Origin: Lachnospiraceae bacterium UBA1778 | Lineage (GTDB): Bacteria > Bacillota > Clostridia > Lachnospirales > Lachnospiraceae | Assembly: GCA_002315255.1 (NCBI GenBank) | Contig: DCGM01000099.1 | Location: 7,822 to 23,763 of the forward strand | Length of the DNA stretch: 15,942 nt | Direction: 5' to 3' | Shown here: in pieces, positions 1-8,488 of the stretch | Position numbering within the stretch: the stretch's first letter is position 1 | Layout: the number at the start of each line of letters is the position of its first letter | Translations under genes and position numbers: made by a program | The notes under the pieces: generated by a model | What the model was told of the DNA's origin: nothing | Seen by the model: only the letters and a program-made list of their open reading frames with translations | Database searches by the model: none

Positions 1-3000
1 CCGCGACTGCCGCGTCATCCTTATATAAATAGGTATTCGTATAAGTCTTATCCTGATTCTGCGTGCTGGCGTAAAGGACTCCGGCGATATCCGCTAACCC
101 GGTCGGTTCTGTTCCGTTAAACGTTCCGGCTTTTACGCTTACGCGCGGGGCAAAGACGACGCTCATGCTGACACGGCTGCCGGCCTTTATCGTCTTTTCT
201 CTTCCGTCGAATTTGAAGGAAGCGGATAAAACCGGCTCGGTATCCTTATTGTTTTCGTCCTTTCCGTTATCAAGGACGACAGCAGTATAGATCACGGTAA
301 AGCCGTTCTTAATCTGTTCATCGGAGAGCGCATAGCTGATCGTTCTCGCGGCTCCGGTTTCGTCTGTATACGAGAACCGGATCATCTTCCCCGCAAGCTC
401 ATATCCTTCCTCAATCGCGAATTTCACTACATTCGCGGAGGTGGTGATCGTCGTAACAGCTACCAGGTCAGCACCGGTTACCGAGTTCTTCCGCGTCTGC
501 TGATTCGCATCCTTTAGGATTTCGGTCTTAACGGTCTCCCGGTCCACAGAGGAAGCGGTCACAGTTCCGCCTTTTCCTTCCCATGTAAAGTCCATCGAGC
601 CCGTCTTCGCGGTATTGTTCGTTTGCGTGTTATCGGCTGCTGCCTTCGCATCCGCAGCTCCTGCGGAAGCGTTCGGATCCGCTTCGCCCTTCGAATTTTC
701 TGCCGCGGACGCGACTGTCTTTTCGACATGGTTTCCTTCCGCGACAATGCTCACCGCCCCCGAAACGTCGATGACGGACTTCGCCTGCTCCTGCGCCGCT
801 TTCACCTGCGAAATGGTGCTTCCATGGATCACTGCCAATGCGACAGAGCCTGCGACGCTGACGCCGCTCGCGCTTGCGCCGGCGATCGCCTGCGTCTTAT
901 ATGCGTGATGCAGACCGGTTTCTTCTACTTCAACTTTTACGTTAAGCACATCGGTCAGCGCATCGATTGCAGCATTCGTGAGCGCCTTTCCGGCCTCCCG
1001 CAGCGCGTTCATAATATTTGTCTTAATCGTCTCTGCGATATTCCCGCCCTTAATGAAGGTGATTAACTGATCAACATCACAGAGTCCCTCCGTGATCGAG
1101 TTCGCCGCCTGCTTCAGAACCGATTTCCCGGTTTCCATAAAGAACGATTTCACCGTATCGAGATTCGTGGCTCTCAGCGTTTCGAAATTCGTCGGAATTG
1201 CAGTGTTCTCAAGAACAGGAATCGTCTGGATGACTTCATTGATCTTCGTGAGAATGTCACCCGCGCATTTATCAAAGAGCGCGATCAGGATGCCCTCGTC
1301 CCCGACGAAAGCATCTTTAATCTTCTCGCTCATCATATTCTTTGTATCGTCGCCGCCCTGAGCGCCGGTCAGCTTCTCCGTGATCATCGGCTCGGCGATC
1401 TTCACGATATTCGCCATCACAGCGTCGGTAATCGCCGGAATCGCTTCTTCCTTCAGATATTTAACAACTGCCGCTTTTACCTTATCCCGAAGCTCGCTCT
1501 CGGTTTCGTCCGGTAACGCTTCCTCGCCGATAATGCTGTCGACCACCGCCTGAAGCTTCTTCGGAATCGACGTGAAGCCCTCGCAGAAGGTCGCCCAATT
1601 CTTTTTCACCGTTTCCAAAGGATTGGACTTCAGAAGATTCTCTAACCCGGTTCCTGCCAGGAGCTGCTCCATCGCCGCGTCTAAAACTTCGCCTAAAAGA
1701 GTGGCGATAGCTTCTGCCGGAATCAGATCCGCAAGCCCGATTTCATCCGAAATATCAGTCACAAGCTTTTTCACAGCCTCTTCCAAAAGATCGCGGAGCC
1801 AGTTCGTGTTCTGATCCGTCGAATCTTCCCCTGCTTCCGCCTCGTCCGGATCCGGCATCATACCGGCCGTAACGGAAAGACTGTTCGCCTTCACGGACGA
1901 ATCACCGATCTCTGCGAGATTCTCGTATTCGGAGATGTTAATGCTGACCGCGACGCCGACACCGATTTTTCCCTGCGATGCGGATCCGTTCGCCATCAGC
2001 TCGCTTTCATATTTCGTCAGCGTTTCGACATTGACATTTCCGTCCTCGTCTTCCCCTTCCGCGGTAATCTCGAGGCCGTCGTCAATGACTGCTTTACTAT
2101 GGATATTCTGGATATTCAATGCAAATGCCGCAGCTACTGTAATGCTTCCCTCCGTAGTGGATGCGCTCATCCGCTTCTTCGAGGCTGCGTTCGTAGATGC
2201 TGTATTCGTGTTATTCGTTCCTACATTTCCGGAAAGAGCTCCTGCGCCGCCGAGCGCTCCGGCGGCTGTCTGATCAGATTGCCCGCCCCCGGCAGGGTCC
2301 GGGTCCCCGCTGCTGTCTCCCTTCGAGGCGGTCGCGCCGTTCGCACCGGCACGCGAGGTTCCTCTGGAATTATTCCGCGCCTTTACATTGACGGAAACAT
2401 TCTTAACCTTCACATTTCTTCTGAGGCGTGCATTCGTGTCGTCATTCAGGACGGAAATCGTGAAGGAACCGCCTGCTGCACAGGAATCGCCTGAGGAAGA
2501 AGCATCAGCTCCCAACGCACGGTTAATATCGGATTCCGCATGGATGAACAGATTTCCGGCCGCATTGAAAGCGTCTCCTTTTCCGAAATATGCTTTTGTA
2601 TCCGTTCCTGCGACTAAGAGCGCGAGGACCGGCGTGACAGAGATGCCGCCTGCGGAGCCGGCTTTCGCCTCCACCGTCTGCGTTTCCTTTACAACTGCAG
2701 AAATCTCGACATCATTCGAGTTTACATCGGCCGATTCGCGCTTGATTAAAAGCCCGTCCTCCACCGTCGCCAATGTGTCCATACCGGTGACGGCCACCGC
2801 GATACCGGCGCCGACACCGAGCGCCGACGCTTTTTCGGATGAACCGGATGCGTCTGCTGCGGTGATATAGCTTCCTTCGGCTTCCGCTTTGACGGTGAAA
2901 TCACCGTTCCCCAGCGTCAGGTCCGTACTCTTCGCGACTTCCGCTTCCGTCTTTACGCTGCCGACCGTGACTGCGATCGCGCCTGCGAGACCGATAGAGC

Positions 3001-6000
3001 CTGCGCTGTAACCTGCTGCCGCACTGCATTCGGTCTCCGAAGCATTGGTTAAAGCGGTTACCTGAAGGCCGTTCACGACTGCCTTCGCATTCTCGAGGAG
3101 CGCCCTGTTTTCAAACGTGCTCACCGCGACCGTAATCGCTGCGCCGAGTGAAAGGCTGTTCTTTTTCGTTCCGTTCGCCGTATCCACACCCGGAATGAAG
3201 GTTGCCTCTACGGAAGCCTTCGTACCTGTCGCGAGGCCTGCCGGAAGCGTAACCGTATAAACGTTTCCGGCCTGCGGCTTCACCTGCGCCACCAGCGTCT
3301 GCACGGACTGCGGGGTCGTAGCGCCTGCAGGCGTCGTCAGCACGAGCTTTACGCTTCCGCTCTTTACCTTATATCCGGAGGCCGGTGTCAATGTGATCTC
3401 CAGCACGTCCCCTGAATCGAGACGGCTCGCGGAAACTTCCGCCTTTCCGCCCGGGTAGCTCTGCTTTAATTCGACCACGACCGGCTTTTCTTCATAAACC
3501 GCTATGGCCACAAAGGTGAACGCCATCTCATCGAGCGCCTGTCCGTCCACAGTCGCAGGAATCGTAAACTCGAAGCCTGCACCGCCGACGAGCGCTGTGA
3601 CCGGGATACTTTCCGTATACCCAAGTAACGTCGCTACATCCGGGCCTGTGATCACCGCTTCTACAGAGACGCTCTTCAGCTTCAGCCCGTTCGCTTTTCC
3701 GGCTTCGCCGACCGTAATGACGATACGGTCGCCTGTGACGCCCGATTCCTTCGAGAATGCCAGATTGCTGTCCGGCTGTCCGGAGATGTTCTCCGCTCTC
3801 ATGGTATGCAGCTTCGTAATATAATCCACGCGGACCGTCACATTGGCGGAAGGCATCACGAAAACAGCCTTCCCGTTCTCTACGGTAAGGCTTACCGATT
3901 TCTCTTCCGTATCCGTTTCGTTCTCTTTATAGACGTATGTGATCTCTACTCTTTCGAAGTTGATCGTAAGCTCCGGAACGGTGATGGTCACCGTCTGGCC
4001 GGCAGCCGCTTCTGAAAGATCCACCGAAAGCTCTGCAGGCTTCACCGACGGGTCTACTACACCGTTCTTCCGGGTTTCCAGCGTGATCGGATGCGGATCC
4101 GCCTTAAATGTAGCGGTGAAAACAATCTCCGTAGCATCCGCGAGGTCCGTAAGCGCAGACAGGTTAACGGTCACGAGACCGTCCGTTTCCGTAAACGCTA
4201 CCGGTTCCGCATCGACAGGAATGGAAAGCCCCGTCCCCGGTTTCTTCTGATAATTCGCGGTAAACGTGTCGAGCGCGTACCCTTCAGCCGGCTGTACCGA
4301 GAAAACCAGAACACGGCTTCCTGCGCCGCCGCTCTTTAACGTCACGCGGCCGTTCAGCGTCTCCGCAATCTTAAAGATATGCGCGACCGGATAACCGGCT
4401 TCTACGGAAGCGCCTGTCACCGCATTATTCAGGATAATGTGGACGGTGCTGCCTGCTTCGATCTGAAGCGCCGAAAGGTCCGCTGTATAGCGTGAAGTCG
4501 TAGCGTCAAAGACTGCTGCCAGCACCTTCTCGCCGGCCGCATCCTGATATTTCACGCTGACGCGGCCCGGATCGTTTCCGGTTCCAGTTCCGGTTCCTGC
4601 CCCGGTTCCTGCACCTGTTCCTGCACCGGTTCCTGTTCCTGCTCCGGTTCCGCTTCCTGCTCCGGTCGAGGGGAACGTGCCTCGGATAAGCTGTAAGACG
4701 ATTTTTCCGATTCTCAGGTCACTTGCCGCTGTATCGACCGTCAATGCTTCGCCCTTCGATTCATCGATCCGCACATAATAATGGTTAATCGTCTGCTCGG
4801 ATGTTTTCGTACCTGACGCAGGCGCCGGTTCCTCTTCCGGGTCCGTCTCCTCGATTCCGGAGCCGTCCGCCTTTACCTGTGCGTTCAGGCTTCCGGCCGC
4901 ATCGATCTTTAAATCGCCGCCGGCCTGAATCAGCCCTGTGGTAGTCACCTTCGCATTGTTTTTATTGATATTGACGCCTACCGCCGATGCGCCGCTCGCC
5001 TGCGCGGCCGACGCGTTCTCATTGGCAGACTGTCCGTTCGCCGCCGGGTCCTGCTCACCGGAAGCGAGCTTCTCAAACTCGACATAGAACTCGAGCGTCG
5101 TGATTCCTGAAGGAACCGTATAAACATATTCGCCGGTCTCACTCATCGGAATCGCATCGCTCATCATCTGAGTGGCCGCCGGTGTCGTTCCGCTCGCCGG
5201 AGTCGTTACAGAATAGCGTGCCGATAATGTATTTTCCTTATATTTCCAGCCTTCCGCCGGATTGATCTTTATGAGGATTTCCTTCGCTGCATCCGCTTTC
5301 GATACCGGAAGAACGAGAGATCCGCCGCGGTAATTCGCGGCTGTCGCATCTTCTACCGTTCCTTCCGCATATTTCGCGCTGATCGCGACTGCATCTGCAT
5401 TCGTGGAATCCGCCGTTGCGCGGTTCGAAGCTGTATTCTGCGTGCCTTGGGAGGCGCTGTTGATGATGCCGCTCACACCGCCCGCGTTCTGCTGGTTCGG
5501 AGCCGAACCGGAAGGGCCGCTTCCGTCACGGAAGGTCGCCGTAATGATTACCGCATGCATCGGCATCGTAAACGTCCACTCGTTTCCGGAGCCTGAAAGA
5601 CTCGGAACATCCGCATACTGGGATGCGCCCTTCGGAAGATACTGAACCGTCAGCGTATCGACTACATAGCCTTCATCCGGCATCAGGCTGACCGTCACTT
5701 CATCGCCCGCGTTTGCCGCATTCGGAGCCGAAACGGTTCCGTGCTCCGTCCCTTCGATATTGACTACCCAATCCTTGCCGCCGACATCCTCCGCTGCGCC
5801 GGTAATCTTCTCCTTCGCTTTTCCGGTGAGAAGCTCCGCCACTTTCTTTAAGAGGCCTTTAACAGAACCCGCCGCGCCATCTGCGCTCGGCGTTTCCGCA
5901 TCTTCGTCTTCCGTGGAGCCGCTGATGGCCGCCGCATTGCCGGTCAGGTCAGCGTCTGCCGCGACGCTGATCGAGCCGCCTGCGATCACAGACGCCTGAT

Positions 6001-8242
6001 CCAGTACACACGCGTCATTATTCTGCTTCGCCACTTCGACCGCAATGAATCCGCCGGAGGAGCCTTCCATATCGCCCTTCTTCGTGGTAGCGCCCGCAGT
6101 GGTGCTCGAACCGGCCTTCAATGTGACATCGCTTCCCGCATTGATCTCAGAATCTCCGCCGACGATAACGCTCGTTTCCGTCACTGCCACGGCCACCGCT
6201 ATCGCGAGCGGAAGCTTTCCTGTAGTCGATTCCGCACTCATGGATGCACCGGTCTCTGCAATCGCTTCAATGCTCCCCTCCGCATTCAGAACCGCGTTTA
6301 AGAAGCTGATTCCGGCCTCCGGCACGCCTACCACAAAGGAAAGCGGCACATACGCCTGCGAAAGCTCCGCGGACGAAACAGCCATCTCTTCTGTCGTCTT
6401 CGCAGAAAGGATAATGTCTCTCGCTGAGGAAATCGATGCTCCCCGCACCTCCGTATCAGAGGTCTTCTTCCGGCCGGCGACCGAAATCGTCGCCGTTCCG
6501 ACCTTTACATTGAAGAAATTCACATCGTCATCAATGCTTCCTAACAGGTCGATAAGGCTATGCGTCTGCCTCACTTCTGCGAGAAGCGACACATCGCCCT
6601 CTGTCGATGTCAGCGAGCCGCCGTCCAGAATGCTGATGGAAGCGTCTGCCGTAAAATCAAAGAGCGAACCGCTCCAGTCCCCGTCCTCTAAAGGATCGTC
6701 GACCTTCACGAAGTTTTTCGTATCCAGATCAAAAAGTTCATCGCCGTCACGCGCTGTCAGAACGATCTCGGCCGCCGTTACCGCGCCGCTGACGATAATA
6801 TTCTTACCGTTTACGGAAAGATTTACATCCTTCACATTCAGATCTCCGAGGCGCACCGTCTTTCCGTCGCCGCCGATTAAAAGATTTGTTAAAAGGAGGT
6901 CCGCTGCCCATCTTCCCTCGATCACACCGGCATAACTTCCGTCATATACATAATTCCGGAAGGAGACCGGAGAAACTTTTTTCAGATCGGTGACTTTCAC
7001 ATCTGTCTTATTCTGAAGCTCATCGCTGAAGCTGTCGAAGCCGGTCAGATTCAATGTGAGCGTCTTATCCGAGGTGTCCTTCATTACGATCTGGTTCCGG
7101 TCACCGGAAATCGCTTCCGCATCATCTGCTTTCAGGCTTCCTGTCAGATGAATGCTGTCTGTATCGGATGATTCGGTACTGCCGATCAGATTCATCACAG
7201 CGGTCAGCTTCGCTGAAGAAAGATCGACGGCCGCCGTATTCGAGCCGGACCCAAGATCTACCGTAAGTACCGCGCTGTCATTGATCCGGGCGGCCTTATC
7301 GCCGGCCTCAATCGAAAAGGTATCGTCTCCGTCCCCTGCGAGAAGGCTAAGTGCCAGCTTTCCAGCGCCGATTTTTATAGAAATATCATCATTTCCCGCG
7401 CCGGTTTCCAGAGACAGCGTGTTTAAAAGCGCTTCTGAAGACCCGGCAGCCGTCAGAATAAACCGGTCTGCCCCGTTTCCGGTAAACACCGTCAGATTTC
7501 CGGCGGCTTTACTCGTAATGCTGACCTTATCGTTCCCGTCTCCTGTCCGGATCAGGACAGACTTCACGGTATCCGCCTGGAGCGTCAGGGAATCATCCCC
7601 CTCGGTACCGAAATAAACCAGCGAAGCATCCTTCAGCTCGACATATTTGCTGACGCCTAAATAGAGACCTGCGAGAACCAGGTTGATATCGACCGCCTGG
7701 ATATTTCCTTCAACGAGGACTCCGTTTCCGCCGTTCTCGGAAAGCTTCAAAGGATCAAGCATGCCGTCTGTAAGAGACGCATTATAAACTGTCTCGGAAA
7801 TGATATTCAGCGTGAAATTATCCGCCAGAGTCTTTCCGGAAGCGGCTAAATCCGCTCTCGAAACCGAGAGATCGCCGGTATAGGTTCCGTCGGTCAATAC
7901 GACCGTTACTGCCGAAACCGTCCCGTCAATCTTCGATAACGCCTCTGCCACCGCTTTCTGAAGCGCGCTCTGTCCGTCCTTTTTCGAAAGAAGATCGTTC
8001 GCATAAGAGGAAGCGGCACTGATATCGTTCCGGTTATTTTTTATCATCTCCACGAGTTTCGCGGTTCCGGACGGCGCTGTTTCTTTAAGCTCCGTATCCG
8101 GGTTGATGACGATCGTCTCAGGCTCCTCCGAAGGATCCTCTTCGGCATAGGCTTTTACGCCCCCCCATCCGAAGGCCAGAAGGACTGCCAGAAGGACTGC
8201 ACCAACCATCGCTTTTCTTTTTAAGACATCAATTTTACTCAT
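1..8242 (-). CDS. Giant secreted beta-repeat surface protein (adhesin-like), C-terminus outside window
   Basis: The frame is open from ATG at 8242 to the left edge, at least 2747 codons, so the stop and any cell-wall anchor are not seen. The start is supported by GGAGGGG (8248-8254) 5 nt upstream. Residues 1-33 form a Sec signal peptide (basic N-terminus, hydrophobic core, AYA before EEDPSEE). Visible regions: residues 234-307, four RTX-like Gly/Asp motifs; about 640-780, beta-solenoid-like repeats; about 827-905, 1287-1381 and 1383-1475, divergent InlB-B-type repeats (Gly-Tyr core, ending in FTMPM...ITATF or VFVMPSANVTV); about 1192-1225, a Gly-Thr-Ala linker; about 1700-2135, solenoid repeats with a G-x-A-V-A-V pattern followed by A-x-I/V-x-x-G; about 2142-2430, a helix-rich insert; then further solenoid repeats. 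Cysteine is very rare. Such proteins usually act outside the cell in adhesion, matrix or interbacterial contact. That role is inferred from architecture, and no enzymatic domain was recognised. It is divergent from a LysR-type gene. Confidence 0.9.
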   Translation of the reverse strand, partial: MSKIDVLKRKAMVGAVLLAVLLAFGWGGVKAYAEEDPSEEPETIVINPDTELKETAPSGTAKLVEMIKNNRNDISAASSYANDLLSKKDGQSALQKAVAEALSKIDGTVSAVTVVLTDGTYTGDLSVSRADLAASGKTLADNFTLNIISETVYNASLTDGMLDPLKLSENGGNGVLVEGNIQAVDINLVLAGLYLGVSKYVELKDASLVYFGTEGDDSLTLQADTVKSVLIRTGDGNDKVSITSKAAGNLTVFTGNGADRFILTAAGSSEALLNTLSLETGAGNDDISIKIGAGKLALSLLAGDGDDTFSIEAGDKAARINDSAVLTVDLGSGSNTAAVDLSSAKLTAVMNLIGSTESSDTDSIHLTGSLKADDAEAISGDRNQIVMKDTSDKTLTLNLTGFDSFSDELQNKTDVKVTDLKKVSPVSFRNYVYDGSYAGVIEGRWAADLLLTNLLIGGDGKTVRLGDLNVKDVNLSVNGKNIIVSGAVTAAEIVLTARDGDELFDLDTKNFVKVDDPLEDGDWSGSLFDFTADASISILDGGSLTSTEGDVSLLAEVRQTHSLIDLLGSIDDDVNFFNVKVGTATISVAGRKKTSDTEVRGASISSARDIILSAKTTEEMAVSSAELSQAYVPLSFVVGVPEAGISFLNAVLNAEGSIEAIAETGASMSAESTTGKLPLAIAVAVAVTETSVIVGGDSEINAGSDVTLKAGSSTTAGATTKKGDMEGSSGGFIAVEVAKQNNDACVLDQASVIAGGSISVAADADLTGNAAAISGSTEDEDAETPSADGAAGSVKGLLKKVAELLTGKAKEKITGAAEDVGGKDWVVNIEGTEHGTVSAPNAANAGDEVTVSLMPDEGYVVDTLTVQYLPKGASQYADVPSLSGSGNEWTFTMPMHAVIITATFRDGSGPSGSAPNQQNAGGVSGIINSASQGTQNTASNRATADSTNADAVAISAKYAEGTVEDATAANYRGGSLVLPVSKADAAKEILIKINPAEGWKYKENTLSARYSVTTPASGTTPAATQMMSDAIPMSETGEYVYTVPSGITTLEFYVEFEKLASGEQDPAANGQSANENASAAQASGASAVGVNINKNNAKVTTTGLIQAGGDLKIDAAGSLNAQVKADGSGIEETDPEEEPAPASGTKTSEQTINHYYVRIDESKGEALTVDTAASDLRIGKIVLQLIRGTFPSTGAGSGTGAGTGTGAGTGAGTGAGTGTGTGNDPGRVSVKYQDAAGEKVLAAVFDATTSRYTADLSALQIEAGSTVHIILNNAVTGASVEAGYPVAHIFKIAETLNGRVTLKSGGAGSRVLVFSVQPAEGYALDTFTANYQKKPGTGLSIPVDAEPVAFTETDGLVTVNLSALTDLADATEIVFTATFKADPHPITLETRKNGVVDPSVKPAELSVDLSEAAAGQTVTITVPELTINFERVEITYVYKENETDTEEKSVSLTVENGKAVFVMPSANVTVRVDYITKLHTMRAENISGQPDSNLAFSKESGVTGDRIVITVGEAGKANGLKLKSVSVEAVITGPDVATLLGYTESIPVTALVGGAGFEFTIPATVDGQALDEMAFTFVAIAVYEEKPVVVELKQSYPGGKAEVSASRLDSGDVLEITLTPASGYKVKSGSVKLVLTTPAGATTPQSVQTLVAQVKPQAGNVYTVTLPAGLATGTKASVEATFIPGVDTANGTKKNSLSLGAAITVAVSTFENRALLENAKAVVNGLQVTALTNASETECSAAAGYSAGSIGLAGAIAVTVGSVKTEAEVAKSTDLTLGNGDFTVKAEAEGSYITAADASGSSEKASALGVGAGIAVAVTGMDTLATVEDGLLIKRESADVNSNDVEISAVVKETQTVEAKAGSAGGISVTPVLALLVAGTDTKAYFGKGDAFNAAGNLFIHAESDINRALGADASSSGDSCAAGGSFTISVLNDDTNARLRRNVKVKNVSVNVKARNNSRGTSRAGANGATASKGDSSGDPDPAGGGQSDQTAAGALGGAGALSGNVGTNNTNTASTNAASKKRMSASTTEGSITVAAAFALNIQNIHSKAVIDDGLEITAEGEDEDGNVNVETLTKYESELMANGSASQGKIGVGVAVSINISEYENLAEIGDSSVKANSLSVTAGMMPDPDEAEAGEDSTDQNTNWLRDLLEEAVKKLVTDISDEIGLADLIPAEAIATLLGEVLDAAMEQLLAGTGLENLLKSNPLETVKKNWATFCEGFTSIPKKLQAVVDSIIGEEALPDETESELRDKVKAAVVKYLKEEAIPAITDAVMANIVKIAEPMITEKLTGAQGGDDTKNMMSEKIKDAFVGDEGILIALFDKCAGDILTKINEVIQTIPVLENTAIPTNFETLRATNLDTVKSFFMETGKSVLKQAANSITEGLCDVDQLITFIKGGNIAETIKTNIMNALREAGKALTNAAIDALTDVLNVKVEVEETGLHHAYKTQAIAGASASGVSVAGSVALAVIHGSTISQVKAAQEQAKSVIDVSGAVSIVAEGNHVEKTVASAAENSKGEADPNASAGAADAKAAADNTQTNNTAKTGSMDFTWEGKGGTVTASSVDRETVKTEILKDANQQTRKNSVTGADLVAVTTITTSANVVKFAIEEGYELAGKMIRFSYTDETGAARTISYALSDEQIKNGFTVIYTAVVLDNGKDENNKDTEPVLSASFKFDGREKTIKAGSRVSMSVVFAPRVSVKAGTFNGTEPTGLADIAGVLYASTQNQDKTYTNTYLYKDDAAVA
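950..1818 (-). other. Helix-rich insert of about 290 residues within the beta-repeat protein
   Basis: Residues about 2142-2430 of the giant protein change character. They lack the Gly/Val/Ala beta-repeat pattern and instead show amphipathic, Leu/Ile/Lys/Glu-rich stretches, for example WLRDLLEEAVKKLVTDISDE near the start and NIMNALREAGKALTNAAIDA near the end. Three cysteines occur here (TFCEGF, DKCAGD, GLCDVD), which is notable in a protein with few cysteines. Typical solenoid repeats flank it on both sides, so it looks like a folded helical domain inserted in the solenoid. I do not recognise the family. Confidence 0.6.
4571..4668 (-). repeat. Imperfect 6/12-bp minisatellite encoding a Gly-Thr-Ala linker
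   Basis: On the plus strand, units such as ccggttcctg recur with small changes across about 98 bp. On the coding strand they read GGA-ACC and GGA-GCA codons, giving alternating Gly with Thr or Ala (about residues 1192-1224), followed by GNDPG. The period is a multiple of three, so gain or loss of units would change linker length without a frameshift. It separates an upstream portion from a block of InlB-type domains, consistent with a flexible hinge. Confidence 0.75.
7322..7543 (-). repeat. Four RTX-like Gly/Asp repeat motifs in the giant protein
   Basis: The encoded protein has TGDGNDKVSI, TGNGADRFIL, TGAGNDDISI and AGDGDDTFSI, with the GxGxD cores starting at residues 234, 255, 281 and 303. 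They resemble the calcium-binding RTX nonapeptide (GGxGxDxUx) but sit 21-26 residues apart instead of in tandem nonapeptides. Each Gly/Asp turn may close one coil of a beta-roll or beta-helix. Calcium binding is inferred from the motif only. Confidence 0.6.
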
Positions 8243-8341
8243 GTTTTCCCCTCCAGGAGCGGTAATATAAAAAACCAAAATGAATCCGGCTGACAAAAAC
8301 CCCAATCTGTAGTCCCCGGAAAAATGATAACGGCAATATAT

Positions 8342-8365
8342 GGTATATATGCTAAATCATATACC
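8342..8365. promoter_or_regulatory. Inverted repeat, candidate LysR-type operator
   Basis: GGTATAT (8342-8348) and ATATACC (8359-8365) are a perfect 7-bp inverted repeat with a 10-bp spacer, in the intergenic region between the giant gene and the divergent LysR-type gene. Size and AT-rich dyad symmetry fit a LysR-type binding site, and it lies about 27 bp upstream of the regulator's -35 element. Binding by the neighbouring regulator is inferred from position. Confidence 0.5.
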
Positions 8366-8391
8366 TTTTTCTATTTTAGGCAGAATACACC

Positions 8392-8420
8392 TTTACAAAA
8401 ATCATTTTATATCTTATATT
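8392..8420 (+). promoter_or_regulatory. Promoter of the LysR-type gene
   Basis: TTTACA (8392-8397) and TATATT (8415-8420) are separated by 17 bp, close to the sigma-A consensus. The predicted start of transcription lies roughly 60 nt before the ATG at 8489. No comparably good element was found for the divergent giant gene: its nearest candidate, TTGTCA with TATATT, has a 21-bp spacer. Confidence 0.55.
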
Positions 8421-8444
8421 TCGATGTGTGAATAACTGACTTTT

Positions 8445-8464
8445 TATATGCTCCCTATATATAG
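8445..8464. promoter_or_regulatory. Second AT-rich box sharing TATATGCT with the upstream operator
   Basis: TATATGCT at 8445-8452, followed by an ATATA run, repeats TATATGCT at 8346-8353, where ATATA also follows. The copies are 99 bp apart. The downstream copy lies just before the ribosome binding site of the LysR-type gene, where bound protein could repress its own expression. This is a low-complexity AT-rich match and could be chance. Confidence 0.3.
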
Positions 8465-8475
8465 AATTATATGTC

Positions 8476-8482
8476 AAGGAGG
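8476..8482 (+). promoter_or_regulatory. Ribosome binding site that fixes the LysR-type start
   Basis: AAGGAGG lies 6 nt upstream of the ATG at 8489. An ATG at 8471 opens the same frame six codons earlier, but the binding site would then lie inside the gene, so 8489 is the better start. Confidence 0.8.
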
Positions 8483-8488
8483 TTCTCT

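Noticed and set aside
4571..4668. Possible CRISPR-like or non-coding repeat array
   Set aside because: Units are short, contiguous without spacers, and read in frame as a Gly-Thr-Ala linker.
559..7616. Many plus-strand and short minus-strand open frames of 60-296 codons across the left half
   Set aside because: They are antisense or out-of-frame shadows of the continuous minus-strand giant gene, with low-complexity Ser/Ala/Pro/Arg composition and no ribosome binding sites.
8472..8477. TTGACA on the minus strand as a -35 for the giant gene
   Set aside because: No -10 lies at a suitable distance, and it falls over the ribosome binding site of the LysR-type gene, more than 200 bp from the giant gene's start.
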